Source: Notamacropus eugenii (lineage: Eukaryota > Chordata > Mammalia > Diprotodontia > Macropodidae). Taken from it: 64,000 nt of DNA. This document shows, in pieces, positions 1 through 12,170 of the stretch. The notes beneath the pieces were generated by a model. That model saw only the letters and a program-made list of their open reading frames with translations. It ran no database searches and was not told the origin of the DNA. The stretch lies in NCBI RefSeq assembly GCF_028372415.1, contig NC_092876.1, positions 64,136,885 through 64,200,884 on the forward strand, written 5' to 3'. The position numbers were made by a program, and so were the translations under genes. The first letter of the stretch is position 1; the number at the start of each line of letters is the position of its first letter.

Positions 1-302
1 ACCTGGGACTGGAAACACTAGTCTTTCCAGTATGTAAGGTCAGTTAGATTTTTTCTGTCAAGTTCACTCGGGCGCTTTTGCTTTGAAAAGCCTTATCCCT
101 CACCATGGAATAGTTTTGCTGCTCTGTGTGATCAGAGATTTTAGTTTAAGAAATTAAATATTAAAGAAATTTGTAGAATGAGTTTTTGATAGGTAGAAGT
201 GTTTGGTAAACAGATGGTTTTTACCTCAGAGAATCTGAGGTTTTTGAATCTGGTATAAATTGAGTTTAACCCCCTTTGCTGGTTTTTCCATATATTTTAC
301 AG

Positions 303-3300
303 GAAACAGGTGTCGGGAAAACAGTGAATGGCTTGCGGAAACATGAGCAAGTAGGAGGCTTTGCCAAGGACTTAGTGGCCCGCTGGAAGAAGTTAGTCCC
401 TGTTGCTCAGGAGGTTGAAAGGTAAGAAGATGTTCTTTACCCATACTGCTTCATGGCAGATTCTGGTGCCCAAGAGGGACTGCAGAAAGGCTGATCAAGT
501 CATAGATTTACAGCTGAAAGGAACCTTGGAGACCAAACTCATATGTACTTGTTGGATTGAATTGGCCCTAGTCCAGCCCCCTTATTTTTACAGAGGAGAC
601 TTGCCTAAGTTTCAGGAGTAATAAGTGCTCAAGCCAGGACTCTGACTCCAGATCCAGCACTCTCTTTTTCCTCTTCTCTTTTCCTTCCTCTTTTTTTCCT
701 TATTCCTGGGCCTGATGTGAATCCCAGAGTAGTTTAGGCAATCAGATCTGAGAAGAATGGCAACTGTCCTGATTCTGGGACTTGGGAGCTGTTTTCTATC
801 TTCCTTCACGGGAATGGATTCAATAGGCCTGTTTCCCAGTCTGAAAAATAGAGGCAGTGGTATTAGGAACAGGAATGCCCTGGTTTGAGATTGTGGGGTG
901 GGTGTGGTTCAGGGTAAGCAGATCCATTTGAGCTGAATTTTCAACAGTTAAGTTGACTAGAGAATAACATGTGCATGGAGGATTGGGTGCTTCTGTAGAC
1001 TCCCAAAGGAAAGAAGCAATCTGAGTTCCTTCTGTTGCCTTCCAGCCTTACCCATCACACCTGTACGTGTCTTATGTCAGACCTAGCTGTGTGTAGTCAT
1101 CTCTTTTGTCTAATCTTTTCCTCACATGCTTCCTGCTCTATCCACCCTTAATACTAGTGATTGCATCTTTTTTTTCAGATAGATTGGATTATGTCCCTTA
1201 GAACCTTATGGACTTTGTGTCACCCCCAACTCCTTGCTTGTTCTCTATGCAGGAGATACTTGATGAATGTTAATGAAATTTTTTATTTTTATGTTTTGTT
1301 TAGAAATATTGAGCCTGAGGAGCAAGACCTAGAGAGAAATAGCTCTAGAAAACGTCCCCGAGATGGATTTCCCAAGGAGGAGGAAATGGAGGTGGACTAT
1401 AGGGAAAGCTGGAAGGCCTCTTGTAGCCAGCCACACAGTCCTGACTACCGGGAGAAAAAACATCGAAAACTCTCGGAGTTGGAGAGAATGCCCAAGGCTT
1501 CACACAGTGCTGAGACGAGAGATGAGAGAAAGCGATGGAACAAAACCTCTCCAGTCTATGCCTCAGATCATGAATTATCAGACAGTAGTCATGTCCACTC
1601 ACCTCAGCCTTCCACAAGCCCCCAGCAGTTTTCCATGGACTATGATCAACCCCAAGAAGAAGAGGAAGAGCAACCGGTGTCTCATCGGAAGGTTGGCAAA
1701 AGCCATAGTCATGTCTTTCAGGACCGAGGGCTAAATAGCCAAGAGAGACACTTGGGTGATCCCCAGGATAGAGTTTCTGTGAGTCGGAGCAAAGAGCATA
1801 AGACTTCACAGAAGGAAAAGCATCGATTGGATACAAAAGAAGAGAAGACCTTTAGTTTGAGTCGAGAAAAAGTGTCTAAGGCTGCTTCTCGAGAAGAGGG
1901 TCGAAGGTCTCCCTCAGCAATCAGTTCCAAGGAGAAGCAGTCTAGTGCTGCCAAGAGAGAGAGGGATAAAGAGGGCAGCAGCAGCGGCAAGAAAAAGTTA
2001 TTGCCTCCCTTGGAGGTAACTTCTGTCAACCATATGAAAAAAACAAAGCACAAAGATGCACAGAAATCCAAATCGGAAAAGACCAAGCTGAGTGTGGACA
2101 GCTTTGATGTGGGAAAATGGGAGGGAGAATTTTCTCCCAAGCCAAAAGAGAAAGGAGGGTCTAACAGCTTAAAGATACGGGAAGGGAAATCCAAAGCCTC
2201 TGACTCGGACAGAAAACCATCGAGTCACTTTGCAGGGGCTGGGGAGACAGATGTGGATGATGACTATGAACAGCCCACCATGTCTTTTGAATCATACCTC
2301 AGCTATGACCAGCCCCAGAGGAAAAAAAAGAAGGTTGTTAAAACCACACCTGGGGTTCGTGCAGAGAAAAGTCACAGTAAACAGAACGGTTCCAAAGCTG
2401 ACCATAAAAACTCTAATAATGCTGTTCAGAAACTCCCTAAGATGAATGAGAGCAAAGTAGAAAAGCAGCATTCTGGAGCCAGCTCTGCCAAACTGAAAAA
2501 GGTAAGCGTGTCTCCCCAGGCTTGACATGTGCTTATTACTGGAGCTTCCTGCTCCTGAAAAATGGACTCTCTCTTTTGTAAGGTTTTAAAATTGGGTGAA
2601 GTTTTTTTCTACATGGACTCATGGACTCATGGATGTGGTCTTAGAAATGTTATTCCTCCTCCTTATCAGTGTTGTTTGGGGCCTGGACTTCATAATCTTG
2701 TGCTTGATGCCCAAGTGAATTTTATGGTGCAGTTACTTGTTTCTCTAGTGTCTAGTTGTGATTCTCCTGCTGCAGTGCTGGAGGAGGGAATTTATTGAAG
2801 GCCTTGGGCATGTGCTTACTTAGCCATTTATTTCCTTAGGAAAGAAGAAAACCCAGCCAATGAGTGTTTAGATTTGGCCTTAGAAGAGAAAACTGGTTGT
2901 GACAGAAAGTGAGGTGGGGCTGGGGTAAACATATCTTTGACTGTTGACACTCTCATTCGGCAGGTCTCCAGTGATGTGACCCCAACGTTACCGGACATCC
3001 CTTTGCCTACCATTCAGGCCAATTATCGTCCACTTCCTTCTCTTGAACTGATTCCCTCCTTTCAGCCAAAGAGGAAAGGTAAGTTCCCTCTGTGGAGATG
3101 GGAATGTTGCTTCAGTACGGAGAAAGACAGGGATGAGAGTTGGGACCATCTTTGACTTGCTGTTCTCTGAAAGAAGCCTTAGCAGAAGCATTACATAGAG
3201 GTTTTGAAAAGCTGAAGGTTACTTCTTGGCTGCTGTGTTTTCTCTTCCAGTGTCTCTCAGAATCAGTGTAGAATTTGAGATTTGGAAGGGATCCTAGCAT

Positions 3301-6300
3301 TTATCTAGTCCTTCCTCTACCTGAAAAGAACTCCCACAACAGCAGACCCACCAAATGGCCTCTAGTCTTTGCTCATAGACCTCCAGGGAGGGAGAGCCCA
3401 CCAGGGGCAGCCCAGTCCAGTTTGGGAGAGCTCTGATTGTGAGGGACCTTCTTCCTGACATGCAGCCTCTGTAAGCTTCTATGTAGTGCAGCCAGTTGTG
3501 TCTAATGGAGCCTCCTCTAAAGACTTGAAGACATACTGCTGTCCTCTTCCCTTTGACTTTTCTCCAGCCTAAATGAAGAGCAATAAAGCTTTGCTGTCAG
3601 TAACTAGTGCTTTTATTTTTAGTTTCTTTGCCTGCCAGCTCTCCCATCTCCTTTCAAAAGGTCCTTCAGTGTGCTGGGAGATTTCCATACTAGAGCAAAA
3701 ATCTGCATTTCAAGTTGGCAATTTTGTTGGATAGGTGTGATTTGGCACAGCAGCTGTACTTGTTTTGGATGTTTGGGGGGGTGGGGTGGGGAGAACTTCG
3801 CAATTTGAGTATATTGTAGTAGGTCTTTTTTAGTGTCCAGGATTAATTTATTACTGAGATCTAAACTAATATCAGATTAATTAGTCTTGTTTGAGCTGAG
3901 ATTCTGCTGCTTCCCAGAAGAGCAGGAGGCCATTGCACGTAAACCCTGGGCTGCCAGGGGCTGCTTTTCTAGAATGGTTACTACACTTGTCATTAATGAT
4001 TGGCTAGAGGTTTTCCACTTTTCAAATGATGCAACTCAGTGAAGGGTTAATTTGTATTTTTCTGAGTGACATATTTTCAAAGGGAATCTTTTGAGAGAAA
4101 TTTAGTTTTATAGTCTCTTCTTTTCTATAGCAGTCTCCTCACCTCATGAAGAAGAGGAAGCTGGATTTACTGGACGTAGGATGAATTCAAAGATGCAAGT
4201 TTATTCCGGTTCCAAGTGTGCCTACCTACCGAAGATGATGTCCTTGCACCAGCAGTGCATCAGAGTCCTCAATAATAACATAGACTGTGAGTAAACTTCA
4301 TTCAGCCTTGGCTATTGTCTGTGATGGAGCCCATCTCTAAGCGAGATTCTTTGTGTTTGTGGCTAGACCTTTCTTCACTTGGTTTCTTACGTTTGAAATG
4401 TTCTTGTCCTCTTCTCTCCTCTCCCCTGCTCCCACCCCACCCCCAAAGTGGGTTCAGTTTTTTCTCATCCTCCCAAGACCCAGTCCAGAAGCTTTTTTCT
4501 TCCCTCTCCAAACACCTAGTTGGAAGTGATTTTTTATTCCTTTGGTTTCCTTATCACTTCATATTCTTTTTTTTTTTGTATTATAGTTAGGTGTGTATGT
4601 CTTATCTCCCTATTGAAGGCAAGGACTGTCTTATTTATGGTTGTATTTCTCCCAGCCTCTGATATGGTACTTTGCATATAATACTTTAATGAATGAATCT
4701 CCAATTCAATTTTTTTTCCCTTTTACAGCAATCTATGAAGTTGGGGGTGTTCCCTATTCTGTACTTGAACCAGTTTTGGAAAGATGTACTCCTGAGCAGC
4801 TCTATAGAATTGAGGAGTGCAACCACGTGAGTTTTTTCTTTAGGTGGGGCAGGGTGGCATGTCGTCATGTTTTGCATTCCCTGAATAATGGTCTTGTCTC
4901 CATATATTTGATATTTCTTTAGCACATGTAAAAGTTCAGCAGGCACTTGCTATTTTCCCTGATCCTTGTCTTGGCTCAGGGGCTTCAAGTGAGCATGTGT
5001 TCAACACCTGCTCCTGTCATTTTCAGTAAGCCTCTGGGGCCAGAATCTAGGTGGGATTCAGAGGGAGGAAAAACATGTTAACTACCAGCTCTCCTGGCAC
5101 CCTTGGGCTTGCCTAGTTACAAAGGTCAAGGGAGAATTCTGCCACCAGAACCCCTGGGGTGAAGGGAAGCAGCAGTTGAGTTTGCCATCCAAGTATACAT
5201 TGTCATTATTGGAAAAAATAATACAGGTCAGATCCAAAACTGTCCATATTATTTTGCCATCAAGCAGGTTTTACTTATAATCATTTTTGTGACGTAGGCT
5301 TCTTCTTTTTGCATTAACTGTGTTTCACTTAAAAGAGGATGAGTAAAGTGCCTCCGCAACTCTAAAGCCAGAATAGACTATGGCTAACATTAAGACCCTT
5401 CTCTGCCTCGTCTCTGCCTCTTTGCAGTTGTCTTGATGCATTAGCAGGGGCAGAGCTCCTGAGTCGTGCAGTGATTATTTGCAAGGTCCCAAGGGCAGGG
5501 GCTGGGCTGTGTTCTTTGTGCTGAGAGCAGTGGAAAAAACAGACCAAAGGCGGAGTGGAAAGAGCACCTGGCCTGGGAACCTGGCTTTGCTGCTTACTTT
5601 TCTTGTGACTTTGGGCAAGTCATTGAATCTCTTTCGCTGTGGTGTCTGGTTCCTTTTCTGCAAAGTGACAGTTTAATTAGCATTCAGCATGCATGCAGAA
5701 CACTGTGCTAGGTCCTGGGAGAAACTGAAAAATTAAACCAGGCAGTCCTGTCTCCATGGAATTTCAGTAAAGGGGGAAAGAGGGAAGGAAGTAAATATTA
5801 AGGACCTACTGTGCCTGGTACCGTGCTGAATACTTTATAGTTGTCTCATTTGATCCTCACAACAGTCTTGGGAGGTAGGTGCTGTTGTGATCCATGTTTT
5901 ACAGTTGAAGAAACAAAGGCAAACAGAGGTTAAGTGACTTGCCCAGTTGAGGGTGGGGGTGGCAGATAGAAAACCACCACCACTGATAATTATGATATAC
6001 AGTCTTACGTGATGAACATGTTGGATATAAAGTGCCATTTGAATTCAGAGAGGGATTCCGGTCCTTACCAAATCAGAGGATATCAAAGGAGAAAATCCTT
6101 GCATTGGGTCACCTAAGTAGTTGTGAGAATCAAAATATGCTATTATGGCATATGATAGCACTTTAAGTTCAGCAAGCATTTATTAAGCACCTACTCTGTG
6201 CAAGGGGCTGTAGCTACAAAGATAAAAGCAAGCTTCATCTTTGGCCTTTCAGAATCTCTATTTCTGGGGAGAGGAGAAGGTGGAGATTGGAGGGAGACAG

Positions 6301-9300
6301 CGCATGTACAGCTAAGAAAATAGAAAATGTCTACAAGCCAATCTGTGGGCTGAGCAGTAAAGTCCTGAGAGCTAGGGGAGGAGGGGAGGAGGCAGAAGAT
6401 GGAGTGTCACATAAAGGGGAGAAGAGCAGGGACTGATATGGCCACTGCCCTGAGTTTATGTGGCTGAATGATAGGTGGGAGCCAAATCATAAAGAGCTTT
6501 AAATGCTAAACAGGAGTTTCTAGTTTATCTTCGTGGTGAAAGGGAGCCAGCAAAGCTTCTTGAGCAGGAGTGTGACATGGTCAGATTCTTTTTGTAAACT
6601 AGAGTGCCTTACGCAATATGTGAGGTGCCATGACAAGACACCATGTGTCAGGGCTATAATGCTCTTCCTGTAGGGATGAGCAGAGTTCTTACCTAGGGGG
6701 AAAAAAATTTTGTTTTTAGACCTACATACATACTGCCACAGTCATCAAAAGAAAAATGGAATAGTCTGTCTTGAGAAAGCAACATTTCTAAAAGTCATTG
6801 TGTTTGGGCTTCAGGTACTAACTGAAGAGACTGATCAGCTGTGGAAAATTCACTGCCATCGAGACTTTAAGAGAGAGAGACCAGAGGAATTTGAGTCCTG
6901 GCGGGAGATGTATCTCCGGCTCCAAGATGCTCGGGAGCAGCGACTGCTCCTCTTGACTGAGAACATTCGATCAGCTCACGCCAACAAACCCAAAGGTGAA
7001 GAGGGGAGGGGCTGGTCATCTGGCTTTGGTCTGGGTCAGGTCTGTCCAGAGTCTCATGCCTCCCACAAGGTGGAGCTGTACGTAAAGGGAAGCTTCAGAG
7101 TTGGTAATTTACTAATAATAAGCTCATGTCTTCGAACAATCTCAGTCTAATGGTAAAAGTTGATGAGATGTCAGATTTTAGCTTGATATAAGGAAAAATT
7201 CCCAAACAGTGAGAGCCATCCAGATGTTAGGGTGCTGTCTTGGATTTTTGGATTTTTCAAGTGAAAGAAGTATCAGAAGCTGGGAGGGAAGTTGTCCAAG
7301 GGATTCTGGCTCAGGGACATCTTCAGCCTCTTCTGTATCTTAAGATGGGTGACACTAGAGAGCCTTTGTGTCCCCAAGCCCAGGAGTGACCCCTCTGCTT
7401 CCCTGTAGGCCGACAAGCCAAGATGGCCTTTGTCAACTCTGTGGCCAAGCCACCTCGAGATGTCAGAAGACGGCAGGAGAGATTTGGTACTGGAGGAGCA
7501 GCTGTTCCAGAGAAGATCAAGTAAGATCCTTTTCATTTGTGATTCTCTCCAGCCACTCAGCAGGGTAATGACCGGAAGAAAGGGAGTGGGTCACCTTTCC
7601 TCCCGGGGTGTCTTCTTGTCTCCAGAATGGAGACAGGGTTTTTCTGCCGACTTCCCCAGGAATATTGAGGGAAAGGAGCTTCAGAAAGACCAAGTGCTAT
7701 TTGGTGCTGGGCACTGGGCGACACCCAGAGAGGATCGTTACCAGATTCTGGCGAGGCAGAAAGTATAGGTAGACAGAGATGATTTGTGTGCTTACGGCCA
7801 AGGTTCTGAACATGGAAAATGAAACAGACTGGAGAAGGCCATCTCTGAGCACTGCTTGGTGGTCCTTGGCTCTGTGCTCTTGTTCAGCTGCCAGACCTTC
7901 TCTTGTAGGATCAAACCAGCCCCGTACTCCAACAGCAGCTACACCTGTGGAAGCAGCAGCAGTAGTGGTGGTGGCAGCAGTTACAACAATGCTGAGGAAG
8001 GACAGCCATATGATGGCCCAAGCACCAGCAGCGCCCACTCTGCCTCAGTGGTCAGCAGCACAGTGTCTTATGATCCTAGGAAACCACCTGTAAAAAGTGA
8101 GTTATAGCAAGGGTGTAAGGGAAACATCGGACCCCTCATGTTTTCTGCCAAATGTTATGTGATATAAATCACTTGGAAGAAGGGGGTGGGCAGGTGGTCC
8201 TTAGCACTCGGTAGACTTGTCATTGAAAGTTCTGAGCCTCCTTTTGTTTCACCAGTTGGAGAAGGAGACCTCCCAGATCCCTCCCAACTTTAAATCTTGC
8301 CAAGAGGATCAGACTAATTGGGAACCATATGGTTTCAACACTTCACTTCAGCCACTGGAGGGCAGTTCAGTTCTACCCACTGGGTGCCTTGACCTTTGAC
8401 ACAATCTGATGTCTGTTAACTCAATGAACCATTGAATTATTTTGTAACTGATCATGGATTTAGAGCTGGAAAGGACCTTAGAGGCCATGTTGTCTTCCCC
8501 TCTCCTTTTATAGGTGAATAAAACAGGCCTGCACTCAGCTACCCAGTAGTGAGTGGTGTAAAGCTGGCTCTTGAGTTAGAGCTCATACCCTGGCACCACA
8601 TGGTAACCAGCAGATTTGGGTCTTTGGGTTTTGATTCCTATAGGTTCTTACTGAATTTTCTCTTATTTGTGTTTTTCATAGGCTCTTATAATCATGGAAT
8701 GTTGGAATTAGAAGGGACTGTAGAGGTCCCTGGGTGAAGACAATGCTTTGGCATTTTAAGTGATAGTGGTTTAATGATTTTTAAATGTCAGATATCCCTG
8801 AGATATAACGGATTTTTCTAAAAGGGTCACATCAGTGTTGCTGGCTTTGGGTGAGGTGAGGGGAAGACGCTTAAAGCCTGGAAGCTGGGCTTACAGTCCT
8901 GGGATTCATTAGCCATGTCACAAAGCAGACAAAGGAGGGAGAGCAAAGTTAAGTCAAAGTCAGGATCTTAGAACTTCACAGAGAATAGTTGGTCGTGAAA
9001 GAACCAGGATGGTTTGATCCTGGGATTTTTCCTCCTTTTGTATATTAAGAGAAATAGCATAATCTTGAAGAAGCTTTGAGGTGGGGTCTGGATGCCAGGC
9101 TTAGGTCTCTGCTTGGTTCTTGCTTGGTGTTGACCTTGAGCAACAATGTAGCTCCTTCCTCAGAGGCTTCCTCATGTATTTAAGGAGGGGTGGGACTGTG
9201 AGGGATGGACAGAATGGTCTGGGTTATGAATGTCCTTTTTTAGCACTGAGATTCTAAGTCTTACGGGCCTTTCCAGGTCTCTAATTGTTGTGTATTTGGT

Positions 9301-9511
9301 TTGTTTAACAATGAAATTCTGAGAATAGTACCTGAGCACCAACATCACCCCCACCCCCCCAGCCATGATTAGGAATGTGCTTCTTGGCCAGTTGGGGTAG
9401 TGAGAGCTTTAGTCGTCAGACCTGACTTTTTTTGTCCTCTCTCTTGTAGAAATTGCCCCGATGATGGCCAAGACGATCAAGGCATTCAAGAACAGATTCT
9501 CCCGGAGATAA
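303..9511 (+). CDS. ELOA: Elongin-A, 3' nine coding exons (5' end outside window)
   Basis: Coding exons at 303-421, 1304-2501, 2964-3078, 4131-4286, 4729-4826, 6815-6995, 7409-7520, 7909-8096 and 9450-9511 (stop TAA 9509-9511); all introns are GT-AG and the frame closes over 742 residues. The product is the large subunit of the elongin (SIII) complex, which stimulates RNA polymerase II elongation and also serves as substrate receptor of a CUL5 ubiquitin ligase, in the nucleus. The first exon carries the end of the TFIIS N-terminal-like domain ([15 protein letters not shown]). The 1.2-kb exon encodes a long charged, low-complexity linker rich in Lys, Glu and Ser. The conserved Elongin-A domain follows. 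An elongin B/C-binding BC-box, [10 protein letters not shown], is in the 4131-4286 exon, and the F-box-like segment [16 protein letters not shown] is in the next. The C-terminus [10 protein letters not shown] matches human. About 44 N-terminal residues lie upstream of the window. The identification is secure. Confidence 0.97.
3255..3600 (+). repeat. CR1/L3-type LINE fragment in ELOA intron
   Basis: The sequence reads like the old CR1-lineage 3' region common in marsupials: 'cctccagggagggagagcc', a 'gcagcccagtccagtttggg' block, a 'cttcttcctgacatgcagcc' block and a 'cttgaagacatactgctgtc' block, in the expected order. It is diverged, so it is an old insertion. The subfamily is not certain. Confidence 0.5.
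4520..4705 (+). repeat. L2 3' end in ELOA intron, next to an exon
   Basis: It contains the diagnostic L2 tail blocks: 'gaaggcaaggactgtctt', a 'tatttctcccagcctctgat' block and the 'aatgaatgaatct' end. The element stops about 24 bases before the splice acceptor of the exon at 4729. Confidence 0.6.
5546..5672 (+). repeat. MIR-like SINE in ELOA intron
   Basis: MIR core blocks are seen in order: 'gtggaaagagcacctggcct', then 'gtgactttgggcaagtcat', then a 'ctgcaaagtgac' segment. Diverged copy. Confidence 0.6.
5690..5950 (-). repeat. Antisense L2 tail plus THER1/MIR-like SINE
   Basis: Two old repeat pieces lie side by side. 'aacactgtgctaggtcctgg' is the antisense L2 3' end. It is followed by a second piece with 'tgatcctcacaacagtcttg', 'gaagaaacaaaggcaaacag' and 'taagtgacttgcccag', typical of therian SINE tails read in reverse. 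Confidence 0.5.
6150..6600 (-). repeat. Antisense L2 LINE fragment in ELOA intron
   Basis: It begins with 'agcatttattaagcacctac' and goes on through 'gctttaaatgctaaacagga' and 'gcaggagtgtgacatggtca', the antisense order of an L2 3' part. A similar, more diverged copy lies at 18,060-18,720. Confidence 0.5.
8455..8600 (+). repeat. Old therian SINE (MIR/THER1-like)
   Basis: The core 'gagctggaaaggaccttaga' is followed by 'cttttataggtgaataaaac' and a 'cagctacccagtagtgagtg' block, the usual order of this ancient SINE group. A second small piece of the same kind is near 8690-8730. Confidence 0.5.
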
Positions 9512-9840
9512 AGCCTTCCCCAAAGATGGGAAAGGAGGAGGGGCTGGTGAGGGAGGGAAAGAGGGAGAGTGAAGCTCACAGAGAGAGGAGTCTGGGATAC
9601 CTTGCTCCATGGAGCCAGTCGCTGCCACTTGCATCTCCAAAACCTGCCCAGTGATTAATGGACCCATTTCTCCAGGTTTAGTGCCTGTAAACTACCTGCA
9701 CACAGTCCCTGCCTCCCTGCCCAGAGAGCACTTGAGACTTTATAAGGAAAGATGTGAAACCTTGGGCCTCCTGAGGATTTTAAGGTCAATCCAACCTTGT
9801 TAGCAAACCTCTTTGTAAACTATGAAAAATAGTTTTAATT

Positions 9841-9846
9841 AATAAA
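9841..9846 (+). terminator. ELOA: Proximal poly(A) signal of ELOA
   Basis: An AATAAA hexamer lies 330 bases after the stop codon, followed by T-rich sequence. It would give a short 3'UTR without the CA/TC repeat. Confidence 0.5.
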
Positions 9847-9905
9847 TATTTCCCCAGATTGTATTTATAATACCCCCAGTATTTTTCCTCCTTTCCTCCT
9901 CTTTC

Positions 9906-9922
9906 TCCCTCTCTCTCTCTCT

Positions 9923-9968
<46 letters not shown>

Positions 9969-10010
9969 CTCTCTCTCTCTCTCTCTCTCTTACACACACA
10001 CTTCTTTATA
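9906..10010 (+). repeat. Compound (TC)n(CA)n(TC)n microsatellite in ELOA 3'UTR
   Basis: A CT run passes directly into about 25 CA dinucleotides, then CT again, then a short CA run. It is uninterrupted and therefore probably polymorphic. It sits 60 bases after the proximal poly(A) signal. Confidence 0.95.
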
Positions 10011-12144
10011 TTGTTTTAGGCTGCTTTCTTTCCTAGCCTTAGGATAGGATGCAAGTCTAGTCAAGGCCAGAAGATCCCCTGAATTCAGCCGAGCCACCAC
10101 CTCTTCTCAGGGTGGGATGCTGTTCCAGAGGAAAGACTGGCGCACCCCACCCCCCCACCCCCCACTCCCCAAGGAGCCTCCATGGTGCCTGTTTTGTGTG
10201 TTGGCAAAGCCTTGGGAGTCCTGGGATGCTCCCTTTCAGGGCAGTTTGTTTCTCCCTGGATAGCACTAGGATCTTGAAAACTGTTAATGTGTTCTTGTTT
10301 GTTAATCCCAGGTGGGAGATTTTCCTGGTGTTGCTTTTCAGTTCCTGTACAGATGCTTATCTTGTGTTCTCACTTACTGTTGTCATCAAATAGTATTTAT
10401 TAAGGCGCTTATTTGGAAAAGTGAGCGACTCTCCTCAACCCTCTTGATCTGTCCTGTTGTGCTTTTTTTGAGTATTAGTGCAAGACATCCATCCTGGAGG
10501 AGAAACCTTGATTTGCACAACCTGTCCCTGCCCTCTCTTCCATCCCCCAAGCAGTTTCAGAATTTTCCATTCCTGCCTCAAACAGTTTTAAAAGATTTTT
10601 TCTTTTCACTCTTTCTCCCTGCTCAAGGGTGGAAACAGGCAGCTACATGTTTCCAGATTTCATATAGCCCAGGAAAAGTTTTCCTGCTTTTTTTAAAGTT
10701 AGGCACTTTAATCTCTTTGCTCCTTGTGAATTACTGTTGGAAGCGAATGGTTTTAAAAGAGTAGTGTGTTTGGAGGGTTTAAAAAGAACATGGTAAGATC
10801 ATGTGTTAGAAGAGCAGAGCAGCTTTTAGAACTTTCTGGAAATTTGTAAAGCTCACATGGTCAGCACATACAATACAAGCTTCTGCTTTTGGAGGGAAAG
10901 ATTTGATGAGCATGGGACCTTTGCTGCCCATTTGTCAGGAAACTAAAAGGAAAAAAATGGAATATGGCACTAAGTGCCATGAGTGGCTTCTGTAATTCTG
11001 AACGGCCATCCTGGCAGTAGAAGCTCAGTCTGAAATGGTGAAGGAGTTGTCAGACCAGGGCAGGGAGGCTGAACCTGAGTTAGCTGCTGAGCTCGGCTAC
11101 AGGAAGCACCAAGATCAGACAGGGGAGCCAGACACGCTGTGGAGAACCTTACTCTCCTCCCTCCCCACCTTCCATTTCTGCTGAGGTCAGTGGGATTAGG
11201 GAATTCCAGCATCTCCTGTTGGCCCCGAGCCATACCTGGGAAATACCCTGCAAAGCCACTGTCATTTCTGGTTTGGAGGTTCCAGAGACATGAGCCTTGG
11301 GTCAATGTGCAGAGCTCTGCGTCATGTGCCTCTAAACCATAGTGGTGGTGACTGACTGTATCAAATGTGCTTGGGTCCCTCCTTTCGTGCTCCGATGACA
11401 CTTTCTCTTCCACACCTTCCTTCCCCATCTCTCTTCTTCACCAGGTGCAGCCTTTTGAAGACAAGAGCAGCCTGGAGACTACAGAGGCACAATAGGCCAC
11501 CCTCTGTGCACCATCTTTAGTCTGTTTTACACTGTGTGTTTGGGGGTTTTACCACTGATACTGTTTCATGTCAAGAGATCCAGTTGTGTCTGTAAGAAGT
11601 TCCTTTTATCAGTGGCTTTTAGACAGGGAGAGAACTAAAGGGATTCATTCTATTATATGGCGGATTCCTCCAATAGCTGTCTACTCTCCTTTGTCCTGTT
11701 GTAACAGGCTTCCAGTTAGCCGTATTCACCTCTGGCCAACCTGCCTCACCTGAGTGTTTCAGAGTCAGGAATTAGGTGCCTGGGGGGAAGGGGAGGGAGA
11801 CAAGATATAAACAGCCTCCTCTGGTAATGGGGAAAAACAATATCAAGCGTCTCAGCCTTTCTGATCCTTTACTTGTGCAATTTCAAATGTTCTGTGCTAC
11901 ACTACGTGCAGACCACCAAACTAATCCTTTGTGATCTTTGGTGAGTGTGGTGAGTGGTTTCTTGGGGGCTTTGGTTTTTGTTTTGGGGTGGGAGGGAAGG
12001 GAGTCAGGTGTTGGCCTGCTCAACATTTGTATTTTGGTCCCCAGATGTAAATAGAATTTTCTATGTTACTTTTTTGTGGTAACTACCAAGATGAATATTT
12101 TAATTAGATAAGTTATATGAAAAGGAACAAAAATTTCATGTCTC

Positions 12145-12150
12145 AATAAA
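12145..12150 (+). terminator. ELOA: Distal poly(A) signal of ELOA
   Basis: An AATAAA hexamer in an AT-rich context, about 2.6 kb after the stop. It is followed by a TG/T-rich stretch (CATGTTTCTTCTTTCC) that could act as the downstream element. It is the last good signal before repeat-rich DNA. Confidence 0.6.
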
Positions 12151-12170
12151 AAGAAAAAACTGGATATTGG

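Larger units (their letters stand above)
9512..12170 (+). other. ELOA: ELOA 3' untranslated region
   Basis: The non-coding sequence after the ELOA stop runs to a distal AATAAA and contains no further open gene. It has a proximal AATAAA, a long compound dinucleotide repeat at 9906-10010, and AT-rich sequence just before the distal signal. Its length (about 2.65 kb) is in keeping with the long 3'UTR I recall for human ELOA. The exact cleavage site is inferred. Confidence 0.65.

Noticed and set aside
1161-1303. In-frame extension of the large ELOA exon upstream to an ATG at 1161
   Set aside because: A good acceptor at 1301-1303 joins in frame to the exon ending at 421 and restores the human protein; the upstream part is intron by composition.
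1345-1836. 163-codon minus-strand frame opposite ELOA exon
   Set aside because: Shadow of a biased coding exon; no similarity or splice support.
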